From assembly GCA_013316825.1 (NCBI GenBank), contig WSLY01000003.1, forward strand, positions 62,001 through 126,000: a stretch of 64,000 nt of DNA, written 5' to 3'. Numbering within the stretch: the first letter of the stretch is position 1; each line of letters begins with the position of its first letter. A program made the translations under genes and the position numbers. A model generated the notes under the pieces. The model searched no databases and was not told the DNA's origin. It worked only from the letters and a program-made list of their open reading frames with translations. Shown here one piece after another: positions 1 to 7,832 of the stretch. The stretch comes from Lachnospiraceae bacterium (GTDB lineage Bacteria; Bacillota; Clostridia; Lachnospirales; Lachnospiraceae).

Positions 1-266
1 ATGGATACGAGATTCATCACCCAGCCTGTCTTCTCATCCCAATAATTTTGTGTCGTTAAAATATGAATCCTGCCGTTTCCATAATACAAACTACTCACAT
101 TCACTTCGTTTGTGAGCAAATCCGACTCAATGTCCTGCAGGCGGTATACATACTTCTTTGATTCCGCGTTGGCGTCAATATTTGACTTTCCGCCGCCGCA
201 TCCGGCAAGACCAAAGACCATTGCCGCCGCCAGCGCAAGGGCCACCGCACCTTTCCATTTTTTCAT
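1..266 (-). CDS. Partial lipoprotein, solute-binding-protein-like (fifth paralog of the array)
   Basis: Only the N-terminal 88 or so residues are inside the window; the C-terminus runs off the left edge. Translating from the ATG at 266 gives a basic start (MKKWKG), a hydrophobic stretch and the lipobox LAGC followed by glycines, so the product is probably an exported, membrane-anchored lipoprotein. After the linker the motif YVYRLQDIE and a following strand-rich segment resemble the YVYIP/YVWVP start of the propeller-like domain in the complete paralogs at 5-15 kb. A strong AAGGAGG site lies just upstream. It is the last visible gene of the minus-strand array, 83 bases after the MacB-core gene. 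Membership of the solute-binding family is inferred from this short N-terminus. Confidence 0.7.
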   Translation of the reverse strand, partial: MKKWKGAVALALAAAMVFGLAGCGGGKSNIDANAESKKYVYRLQDIESDLLTNEVNVSSLYYGNGRIHILTTQNYWDEKTGWVMNLVS

Positions 267-349
267 AATGTTCCTCCTTTTTCCTTCCCTCTTATAACTG
301 CCTAAAAAGGTCCTCGACTTTCTGTCTTAGACCTCTGTAAGCCTCCGCA

Positions 350-1687
350 TCATAGCAATTCCAAGCTGTCTTCTGCCTTATCCTGTTCCTGCTTTTGCAT
401 TCCCACAGGCCCCTTGGATGGTTTAGGCTCCTTGGATGCCTTGGGTTCCTTTCTTACTTTTGACTCCTTGGATTTCCTAGGCATCTTGGGCTCCTTTGGC
501 GCTTTCGGTTTCTTGGGCGTCCTCGGTGCTTTCGGTTCCTTCGGTTCCTTCGGTTTCTTCGGTTTCTTGGGCGCTTTCGGCTCTCCTGCCCCCGCTGACT
601 TCTTTTCTTTGCGCCTTTTCTGCGCCGCCCAGTGCCGCTCCCGCAGCCTGTCAATCTTATCCCGAATAGAGAGCCATACACTTCTTGCCGTCCATGTCCT
701 GCGCTTCCATGCTCTTATCAGCACAATAAGTAAAAGCACGGCGGGATACAAAAAGAACAGCAACGCAAAGATAAGCAGCAGTCCCAATATGTCTTCATTC
801 CCTCTTGCAATATTTTCCCAGTAAGGATAAATAATCGCCTTGCCGTTCATGGAACGGGTGCCAAACTGCATCAACAGTTTAAAGAGGGAAGAGAGTCTGT
901 AACGGGTACTGTTCTCCACTATCTCCACTTCATTTTCCGCAACACCAATATGCTCCGCCACGTACTGCTTCGCATACCCGCTCACGGGATTGGGCATAAC
1001 AATTTCATAAGTATTGAGTCCGTAATCCGTTCCATACTCGCTTAAGGTCTCATAGGAAACATAAGCGACAGAGGATTGTAAGCCCGCCGCCTTTGCCAGC
1101 CTGCCCTCCTCGCGCTCGATAACGCCTGCCACAATATGAGGAACTCCTCTTATCGTAATATACTGTCCTGCAATATCATTGGAGCCAAAAAGCTGCCACG
1201 CGGCGTCTTCGTCCAAAATAACGTAATCCTTCATCACATCATTGCCGGAAAAGTAGGAACCGGACTGCAGCTTCAACGGATGGAACAGAAAGAAATCGCC
1301 GCCGATTCCCACCGCCTGCACTTCCATGGATGCACGGTTGCTCTGTATCGTTATCTTGCCCATGGCACTATAGGCGTCCGCCCACAGGCGGGCATTTGCA
1401 TTTTCAGACTCCGACACAATCGAAGCTTCCTCCAGCGCTTTATCCAGGGCATGTTCAAAACTGATGATACTGTCCGCAGTTATCCCCGACTCCCTCGAAA
1501 AAAAGCAGCTAATCTGCGAGGCTCTGCCGTTTGCCGCCCACCTTGCAGCCATATCCTGCGTATCCAGGCTGCCAGCCTTGTGCCTGCCGATTCCTATCAG
1601 TATAAAACCAAAAATCAGCGCTGCAAGCCCGCTTCCGAAGAGTACAATGTCCCTGCCTGACAGCCTTTGCATGAATTTTTTTAACAT
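350..1687 (-). CDS. MacB-like periplasmic-core membrane protein with Lys/Pro repeat tail
   Basis: The 445-residue product has one N-terminal membrane helix (about 14-33), a long extracytoplasmic region resembling the core domain of MacB/FtsX-type ABC permeases, and a second membrane segment (about 297-325). A basic cytoplasmic tail follows. Normal MacB/FtsX permeases have four helices, so this protein lacks two, and no ATPase is attached or adjacent. From about residue 365 the tail is built of KxPK, KEPK and KAPK tripeptide-like repeats for some 60 residues, with simple-sequence DNA underneath. It starts 13 bases after the HlyD-type gene with its own GGAGG site, so the two are presumably co-expressed. 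I infer an envelope complex with the adaptor; what it moves is unknown. Confidence 0.65.
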   Translation of the reverse strand: MLKKFMQRLSGRDIVLFGSGLAALIFGFILIGIGRHKAGSLDTQDMAARWAANGRASQISCFFSRESGITADSIISFEHALDKALEEASIVSESENANARLWADAYSAMGKITIQSNRASMEVQAVGIGGDFFLFHPLKLQSGSYFSGNDVMKDYVILDEDAAWQLFGSNDIAGQYITIRGVPHIVAGVIEREEGRLAKAAGLQSSVAYVSYETLSEYGTDYGLNTYEIVMPNPVSGYAKQYVAEHIGVAENEVEIVENSTRYRLSSLFKLLMQFGTRSMNGKAIIYPYWENIARGNEDILGLLLIFALLFFLYPAVLLLIVLIRAWKRRTWTARSVWLSIRDKIDRLRERHWAAQKRRKEKKSAGAGEPKAPKKPKKPKEPKEPKAPRTPKKPKAPKEPKMPRKSKESKVRKEPKASKEPKPSKGPVGMQKQEQDKAEDSLELL

Positions 1688-1700
1688 TTACGTGCCTCCC

Positions 1701-3221
1701 TTAATCCGGCAGTCTGACAAGCTGTCCCGCTTCCACGGGTTTTGTGGAGGTTGTGATAACAGACTCGTAACCATACAAGCCGCCGCTTATGGCTGACTGC
1801 GTATCGTCGGAAGCAAGTACCTCTACATCATATCTGACCGCATAATAACGGGTTCCCAAAGGACTGCTCTTTGCCTCCACAACCAAGATGAATTTACCGT
1901 TGTTGTCCTCTCTGATGGCACTGTTCGGCACTATCATATCATAATTCTGGCTTCTCTGCCCAATCTGCAGGCTCAAGGACTGCCCCGCAGTCAAATCGCC
2001 GTCCAGATTGCAGGTTACCAGTTTTTTTCTTGAAGGGTCTGACGGGTCGGGCTTAATAGAAGCAACTGTCGCCGTCACATTGTTGTACCACCAAGCGTTC
2101 ACCAATTCGGCAGGGTCGCCTACGGAAATCCGCTTTGCCTGCTCCGTGGTAACCGAGAAGCTCAAGGTAAAGCCCTTTCCCTCCGGCTGGATAACCGCCA
2201 CCGTCGACTCGGTGCCGTTGGTAGTCTTGCCGCCCGCTACCACATTAATGGAGGTAATCGTACCTGCGATTTCCGCCGTGATGGAAGCGCCTACCGCCTT
2301 TGCCTCCAGCTCCGCTATCTTTTCTTCCTGCTTTGCGATTTCTGCCTTTGCATCTTTAATCGCATCGTTTAACTTACTTAAGCTCAGCGCCGTGTTGATA
2401 TCGCCGGCGAGCTTCTTGACATCGTCTTGTGCGGCGGCAAGCTGCGTCTCGATTTTGCCTCGCTCCGTCTCTATCTTTTTCAGTTCTGTGGCCGCAAGGT
2501 TTGCCGTGTTCTGTGCATCGTAAAACAACTGCTGTATTACGCTTTTCTGCTTATTCAATTCGGTCAATCCTGCATTGCCACTGGTGACAGTCTCCTGCTG
2601 ATATTGTATCCAACTGTTTAAATTATCCAACTGGTTCTGTATATCCGCAAGCGCCAAATCCGCCGCTTCCTTAGCTTCCTTCGCCGTGTTATATGCCGGC
2701 TCCGTCTCATCTAACTGTCTTTGCAGGTTTTCTACAACGGACTGCGCTTCAATCAGTCTGTTGCGGTAACTGTTTATGGAATCTGTGCTCCCTGCGCCCT
2801 GCATGGCAGAAACGCTCAAATCTCCGGTGAGCAGCGCCGCATTGTATGCCTGCTGCGCCGTATCCAGTGCATCCTGCAGGGGCTTTAACGCTTCTCTCGC
2901 TTCTTTCAGCTCTTCGCTCTCCTCGTCGGCAAGATAGCAGATAACATCGCCTATCTCCACATGGTCTCCCACGCGAACCTCCACGCTCTGCACCTTGCGG
3001 CTCTCCGTCGCCTTTATCTCATACAAATCACCGCTCTCCACGGTGCCCGTACCGCGAACCTTAGCGGTTATCGTACCGGAAGTAATATACTGAACCGCTA
3101 CTTCCGGCAGGGAATAATTCATAATTGTATTGGAGAAAAACGTCAGCACCAACAACACTGATAAGAATATGATAGCGGCTGTCTTGACCCACTCTCTCCG
3201 TTTGCCTTTTTTCTCGTTCAT
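1701..3221 (-). CDS. HlyD/MacA-type periplasmic adaptor protein
   Basis: This 506-residue protein has an N-terminal anchor helix (about 13-31) and a first lipoyl-type half (around 55-95, with VEVRVGDHVEIGDVICYLAD). A long Ala/Gln/Glu-rich coiled-coil hairpin follows (about 100-300), then the second lipoyl half (GTITSINVVAGGKTTNG) and beta-barrel domains to the C-terminus. That is the normal order of MacA/HlyD membrane-fusion proteins. In Gram-positive relatives such proteins assemble outside the membrane on MacB-type transporters. The MacB-core gene follows directly. An AGGAGG site precedes the ATG. It lies 18 bases after a sugar-type ABC permease, which is an unusual neighbour for an exporter adaptor. 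Confidence 0.85.
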   Translation of the reverse strand: MNEKKGKRREWVKTAAIIFLSVLLVLTFFSNTIMNYSLPEVAVQYITSGTITAKVRGTGTVESGDLYEIKATESRKVQSVEVRVGDHVEIGDVICYLADEESEELKEAREALKPLQDALDTAQQAYNAALLTGDLSVSAMQGAGSTDSINSYRNRLIEAQSVVENLQRQLDETEPAYNTAKEAKEAADLALADIQNQLDNLNSWIQYQQETVTSGNAGLTELNKQKSVIQQLFYDAQNTANLAATELKKIETERGKIETQLAAAQDDVKKLAGDINTALSLSKLNDAIKDAKAEIAKQEEKIAELEAKAVGASITAEIAGTITSINVVAGGKTTNGTESTVAVIQPEGKGFTLSFSVTTEQAKRISVGDPAELVNAWWYNNVTATVASIKPDPSDPSRKKLVTCNLDGDLTAGQSLSLQIGQRSQNYDMIVPNSAIREDNNGKFILVVEAKSSPLGTRYYAVRYDVEVLASDDTQSAISGGLYGYESVITTSTKPVEAGQLVRLPD

Positions 3222-3239
3222 TTTCTTCCTCCTTGGCTC

Positions 3240-4196
3240 TTAACCTTTTATACCACCCTGATAAGTGATTCCGTCTACCAGATATTCTTCTCCATACAGG
3301 AAAACCAGCAAGCTGGGAACCATGTAAATGGTTGCTACCGCAAATGCAAGACCGATTTCTCCGGCATTGATTTTACTTAAAAACACCGACAGCGGATGCT
3401 TTTCCGCATCGGACAAAAGAATCAGCGGCTGTTCCACCATATTCCAGTAATCGATAAACACAAGAATTGCCGCCGAGCACACCGCGCCTTTACAGAGCGG
3501 CATACAGACCCGCTTAAATATCTGCCATTCACCCGCGCCGTCAATTTGCGCCGCTTCTATCACGGACGTCGGAATACGCCGCATAAACTTCGTCAACAGG
3601 AATACGGCAAAAGGTGAAAAGATACCGGGCAGCCATATCGCCCAATAGGTATCCAGCGTCTTAAACCAGCCCGCCACCAGATAATTGGGTACCAGCGTCA
3701 CCTGATAGGGCATTAACATCAATATAATGTAGGAGAAAAAGATAATTTCCCGAATCCGCCCCCTATACCTCGTAAAGCCATAGGAGGCAAGCGCCGCAAC
3801 AAAAAGCTGAAACACCACGATAGGTCCTACCAGCACAACGGAATTCCAAAATTTTAACAGATATTCCGGACTTTTAAACAGAACCGTTATATACTGACTG
3901 AAGGACACCATATCCGGTATAAATTTTAAATTCACCTTTTCGGATATATACACCTTTCCGCCTCGGGAATTGGTTGCAAATACCGAACCGTAGTTGGCGG
4001 ATATTTCGGAAGCGGACATAAAGGAATTGGTAATCGTCAGTATAATTGGCATAAGGAACAGCACGGCAAAGGCTGTCGCCACCAGCGTTGCAATTGCGAT
4101 TTTGACGATATGTATCCGTTTCTTCCGCTTCGCTGCATTTTTGGCACGCTCCGCCGAAAAAGCCCGCTCCGGTTTTTCTCTTCCGTTTCTGCTCAT
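3240..4196 (-). CDS. Carbohydrate-type ABC transporter permease (MalG-like)
   Basis: A 318-residue inner-membrane permease of the binding-protein-dependent type. A basic N-terminus is followed by about six membrane helices. The EAA loop that contacts the ATPase is visible near residues 215-235 (EAAQIDGAGEWQIFKRVCMP). Its start overlaps the stop of the preceding permease by four bases (ATGA), indicating translational coupling. Together the two should form the channel of an ABC importer fed by one or more of the upstream lipoproteins. MalG-type permeases usually carry oligosaccharides or glycerol-phosphate derivatives, but the substrate cannot be read from sequence. The matching ATP-binding subunit is not in the window; such transporters often share a distant MsmK-type ATPase. 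Confidence 0.88.
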   Translation of the reverse strand: MSRNGREKPERAFSAERAKNAAKRKKRIHIVKIAIATLVATAFAVLFLMPIILTITNSFMSASEISANYGSVFATNSRGGKVYISEKVNLKFIPDMVSFSQYITVLFKSPEYLLKFWNSVVLVGPIVVFQLFVAALASYGFTRYRGRIREIIFFSYIILMLMPYQVTLVPNYLVAGWFKTLDTYWAIWLPGIFSPFAVFLLTKFMRRIPTSVIEAAQIDGAGEWQIFKRVCMPLCKGAVCSAAILVFIDYWNMVEQPLILLSDAEKHPLSVFLSKINAGEIGLAFAVATIYMVPSLLVFLYGEEYLVDGITYQGGIKG

Positions 4197-5128
4197 CCTT
4201 CCACATCCTTTCCGAAGTGATTTTCCACAAGAAACAGCGTGCCGATAATGACAATCATAACCAAAGACATCAGTATCGCAGCCGCAGACAGCCTTTGATA
4301 ATCAAGGGAACCAAAGGCATTGTTCATAAAATGCTGCAGCATATAAATCGAATCATATGGATGGTCGCCCGTAAGGAGATATATCTCCCTGAACACCTTA
4401 AAGGAATTTATCAGGGACATAATCGTCACAAACAGGATGGTCGAGGACAAATACCGCAGCTTAATATAAAAGAAAGTCTGCAGAGGCGTTGCACTCTCCA
4501 GCCTCGCTACTTCCAAAATATCCTTTGGAATACTTGCAAGTGCCGCCATAAACAAAATCATATTGTAGCCAAGGTTTTTCCATAAGAACAAAATGATAAT
4601 CACTATCTGCGAGTACTGGGACTTCATCCAGTCAATCTTGCCGCCGCCAAGCGCCACCAGCACATCATTGATTGCGCCGTTGTAATGGAACAATACCTGC
4701 CATATCAGCACAATGGAAGCCACCGGCACCATCATGGGACTTAAGAAAAAGGTTCTAAACTGGCTTCTGAAAGGCAGCTTGCTGTCCAACACCATGGCAA
4801 GCATCAAAGAAAGCACTACTGCAAGGGGCACCGCAATTGCAGAGAACACGGCGGTATTGGTGACAGCCGTCTTGAAAGCTGCGTTCTGCGCTACTCTTGT
4901 GTAATTATCCATAAACACAAAATGTTTGCTGATGGGGTTATCCACCATGGAATAAAATATAATTACGGCAAAAGGTATGATATAAAACATCATAACCCCT
5001 AAAAAGCTGGGGGCAAGATACAGCCCCGAGCCTATTTTCTGTTTTCGCAGGCGCTTTGTCGCTTTTGTCTTTACCCGCACCGGCTTCTTTATCTTTGCCG
5101 GCATAATTCCCTTTTTTCCTTTACGCAC
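4193..5128 (-). CDS. Carbohydrate-type ABC transporter permease (MalF/UgpA-like)
   Basis: A 311-residue permease with a Lys/Arg-rich cytoplasmic start and about six membrane helices. The EAA loop lies around residues 200-225 (EVARLESATPLQTFFYIKLR). It pairs with the overlapping MalG-like gene. The chosen start is a GTG at 5128 with a GGGAG site nine bases upstream; an ATG eight codons later also has a purine-rich leader. It begins 35 bases after the stop of the solute-binding lipoprotein at 5164-7563, which is therefore the most likely cognate binding protein. Family assignment is firm; substrate is unknown. Confidence 0.87.
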   Translation of the reverse strand: MRKGKKGIMPAKIKKPVRVKTKATKRLRKQKIGSGLYLAPSFLGVMMFYIIPFAVIIFYSMVDNPISKHFVFMDNYTRVAQNAAFKTAVTNTAVFSAIAVPLAVVLSLMLAMVLDSKLPFRSQFRTFFLSPMMVPVASIVLIWQVLFHYNGAINDVLVALGGGKIDWMKSQYSQIVIIILFLWKNLGYNMILFMAALASIPKDILEVARLESATPLQTFFYIKLRYLSSTILFVTIMSLINSFKVFREIYLLTGDHPYDSIYMLQHFMNNAFGSLDYQRLSAAAILMSLVMIVIIGTLFLVENHFGKDVEG

Positions 5129-5163
5129 TGTAAAACGCTCCCATCTCAGTGAAGAATGTTATG

Positions 5164-7563
5164 CTATCTGCTCTCGTTAATATATATCCTCACGCGGCTC
5201 TGGATAATGTCCGCCACCTCATCCACACTCTTCTGTCCTGCAAAATAAGGCGCCGTCTCCTCCGTGATAATACTCATCAGGCTCTCATTGTAATAGTATA
5301 TTCCGTCCACCTGACCGATAAGCTTCAAAATAGAATCTGCTTCCTGCTGCGTTACCGAATAAATATTTATCTCGAAATCATCACCCCAGCCATAACTGTG
5401 ATGGGATTCCTCTATCGGCTCTCCGTTTTCATCCAATACGGGCTCTCCGTTTTCATCAAGCTGGTATTCCGCTTTCATTGCCTCTTCCATTATGCTGTTG
5501 TAAGCAGATACCCGTATGGGATATCCCCACATAAACCTGTCGCTTGCCTGTGCTTCTTCTGTCAGCATGGATTCTATAAACGACCAGACAGCTTCTTTAT
5601 ACTGGGAAGAAGCGCTGATGCAGATACCATCCTGCCCCATTGCCAGCACGCCGTTGGAATTGGAGGAGGGATATCCGATTGCCGTCACCGGCTCGTCAAA
5701 CATTCTTGTCAGCACCTGCCACTGCTGCGGGTCTGAAAAAGAAGCCTGCGACAAAAGCGCCGTATGGTTCATCAGCAATATCGGCTCTGAAGGACCTTCA
5801 TAATTCGCTTCCTGCGGAAATCTGTTGGCAAATTCCAGTACTTCCTTAAACTCCGGCGTATCGAAGAAGCACTCGCCGGTCTCCCAGTTCACCCAGGCAT
5901 CAAAATCAAACATCAGGCAGTCGCTTAACACACGGTCTTTGGTTGCATAGGGAAAGATTTCCGCCTCCGGATACTGCTCCGCATATGCCATCATCTCCGC
6001 CATCGTCCAGCCGGGCTCTTCTCCCAGCTCGGATACCCTGCCCACTAATGTCGATACTTGAAAGCTCACCGGTATGGTACACAAGGTACCGCCGATTGTG
6101 TAGGCATTCAATACGGATTCAAACAAATCTCCGCGCTTTACCACCGTACTGCTCTCCAGATACGGCGCCAAATCCTCTATCAGTCCCTTTTGGGCAAACA
6201 GCTTCAAATCCACGTCGGACGCAGCAAACATATCAGGCGCATTGCCTGTCAGAATATCGTTAAAGAACAACGTTCTGGCATCCTGATACGCATTCTCCAC
6301 CGACCAGTCAATAGAAGCCGCATATTCCTTTACCTCAATCCTGTACTTATCGTTTGTCTTATTAAAGTTTACAATCGCAGACTGCGCCGACTGGTTCAGA
6401 CTCATACAGCCCAGCGTAATAATCTGCTTCTGCACCACTTCGGAGGCAGGCGTATACGTTAAAAGTACCAGATTGCTTTCCCCCGTGCTCCAGTCCGAAG
6501 TATAGGCGCCGATTCTGCCGTCTCCCAAAGCCGCATAAGCCTGCACGTAATCGGGATTGATATCGCAGTTTAGCCAGTTTAACAGCTCCGTATATTCTTT
6601 TTTCTCCAAATCATACTCGTACAACAAGCCGTTGCCCTTTAACAGAACGCCGCCGTTAGGTCCCGCAGAGATACCGGAATTGTAACAGTCAGGCAGATTA
6701 TCGTAAACGTCCGAAAACTGCTTTGTATCGGCATTGTATGCCATCAGTGACATATCTCCCGAGCCGCTTTGCAGCAATGCAGCCCTGCCATCCGGCAAAA
6801 TTCCCATTGCCTGAATATACCCCCACTGTCCGCTCTGTACGACAGGCACGGATGCCGTATGATTTCCATCCTTATCGAATGCCCATACATAGCTGCTGCC
6901 ATTGTGAATGAAAAAATTACCTTCTTTATCCGCCACGATGTCCTGCGGATAGGGCTGCTCCTGCGCCATAAACAGGAATTCCGTTATATCCGCGTCAAAG
7001 CTCTCCGAGCCGTCCGCCGCAAGTTTTTTCACATGATATACCGTTTCTCTCTCACGCCGCTGATAGTCGGCCTCCGTCGCGTCCTCCGGCATAATCGGAG
7101 AACTTCTTAACACCAGCAAAATGCTGCCGTCCTCACATGCCGTCACACAGCTTATGCGGTTTTGCAGCCCGCTTTCCGCTGCTTCCTCCGTTCCTTCAAT
7201 CCGGCTAAAGTCCATTACCTCCACCGGTTCCGGTGATGCGGCGTTTAAGTCAAGCTTCATCAGGCTGCTGTGCGATGCCTCGCCATAGAAGTCCGCCCTG
7301 TAATAGACGCTGCTGCCTACAAAGGAGAAACCGCCGTACCAGACATCTTCTGCGTCCGAATCCTTCTGCATCTCATAGTATTTGGGCACCCACACATAGC
7401 CGCCCTCTTCTCCCTGCGGCTGGCTGGCATTTCCTCCGTTTGACGTGCCTCCATTGCTGCCCTGAACATCTCCCTTGCCGCCGCATGCCGCCAGAGACAA
7501 CGAAAGCATCCCCGCAAGCGCTCCGGCAAGCATTCTTTTTATCCATTTATTTTTTGTTATCAT
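5164..7563 (-). CDS. Propeller-linked extracellular solute-binding lipoprotein (paralog B)
   Basis: This 799-residue lipoprotein has a signal peptide with lipobox SLAAC, a Gly/Asn linker and a strand-rich region (about 60-390) with repeated blade-like units (for example LPDGRAALLQSGSG). A family-1 solute-binding fold follows (about 390-799: NFNKTNDKYRIEVKEYA, ILTGNAPDMF, the end motif YFAGQKSVDEVADIIQSR). At about 800 residues it is nearly twice a normal binding protein because of the N-terminal domain. GGAGAGG precedes the ATG. It is the lipoprotein nearest the permeases and has its own promoter. A C-terminal segment repeats the pair DENGEPVLDENGEPIEE, also seen in weaker form in paralogs D and E. 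The substrate is not inferable. Confidence 0.85.
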   Translation of the reverse strand: MITKNKWIKRMLAGALAGMLSLSLAACGGKGDVQGSNGGTSNGGNASQPQGEEGGYVWVPKYYEMQKDSDAEDVWYGGFSFVGSSVYYRADFYGEASHSSLMKLDLNAASPEPVEVMDFSRIEGTEEAAESGLQNRISCVTACEDGSILLVLRSSPIMPEDATEADYQRRERETVYHVKKLAADGSESFDADITEFLFMAQEQPYPQDIVADKEGNFFIHNGSSYVWAFDKDGNHTASVPVVQSGQWGYIQAMGILPDGRAALLQSGSGDMSLMAYNADTKQFSDVYDNLPDCYNSGISAGPNGGVLLKGNGLLYEYDLEKKEYTELLNWLNCDINPDYVQAYAALGDGRIGAYTSDWSTGESNLVLLTYTPASEVVQKQIITLGCMSLNQSAQSAIVNFNKTNDKYRIEVKEYAASIDWSVENAYQDARTLFFNDILTGNAPDMFAASDVDLKLFAQKGLIEDLAPYLESSTVVKRGDLFESVLNAYTIGGTLCTIPVSFQVSTLVGRVSELGEEPGWTMAEMMAYAEQYPEAEIFPYATKDRVLSDCLMFDFDAWVNWETGECFFDTPEFKEVLEFANRFPQEANYEGPSEPILLMNHTALLSQASFSDPQQWQVLTRMFDEPVTAIGYPSSNSNGVLAMGQDGICISASSQYKEAVWSFIESMLTEEAQASDRFMWGYPIRVSAYNSIMEEAMKAEYQLDENGEPVLDENGEPIEESHHSYGWGDDFEINIYSVTQQEADSILKLIGQVDGIYYYNESLMSIITEETAPYFAGQKSVDEVADIIQSRVRIYINESR

Positions 7564-7636
7564 ATCCTCTCCTGTCTATGCACAATGGTACTTTGCCTGC
7601 ATACATGATATTGTAGTAAACTCTTTTCCATTCCTT

Positions 7637-7671
7637 ATTATAGTCCATATATGTTGTGCCGTCACCTTAAG
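7637..7671 (-). promoter_or_regulatory. Promoter of paralog B with CTTAAG box
   Basis: On the minus strand CTTAAG (7666-7671) abuts a -35-like GTGACG (7660-7665), then 17 bases, then a perfect TATAAT (7637-7642). The same arrangement, with the same spacing, lies upstream of paralog D. The poor -35 and conserved upstream block suggest activator control. The start codon is 74 bases downstream of the -10. Confidence 0.6.
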
Positions 7672-7770
7672 AATTTATGAAGATATTCTTTTTATTACAG
7701 GATGTATCATACAGAGGATACCATTTATCGTATCGGAATTCAATAGGAATACGAACAATTTTAAGACAGA

Positions 7771-7815
7771 GGGGCTGTCTCCTTTGGAATTTTCCTTTCC
7801 AAAAGAGGCAGCCCC
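7771..7815 (-). terminator. Strong hairpin between paralogs C and B
   Basis: The arms GGGGCTGTCTC (7771-7781) and GAGGCAGCCCC (7805-7815) continue inward through TTTGGAA/TTCCAAA-type pairing, giving a stem of about 18 bp around a short loop. It starts 18 bases after the stop of paralog C. On the minus strand only a weak T-rich stretch follows, so it may be a partial terminator or an mRNA-end stabiliser rather than a full stop. Confidence 0.5.
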
Positions 7816-7832
7816 TTCCTAAAATCTCACCG

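Noticed and set aside
414-824. A plus-strand open frame rich in Gly, Phe and Leu opposite the Lys/Pro tail
   Set aside because: It is the mirror of the repetitive tail codons, has no ribosome site, and the minus-strand gene fits domain and spacing.
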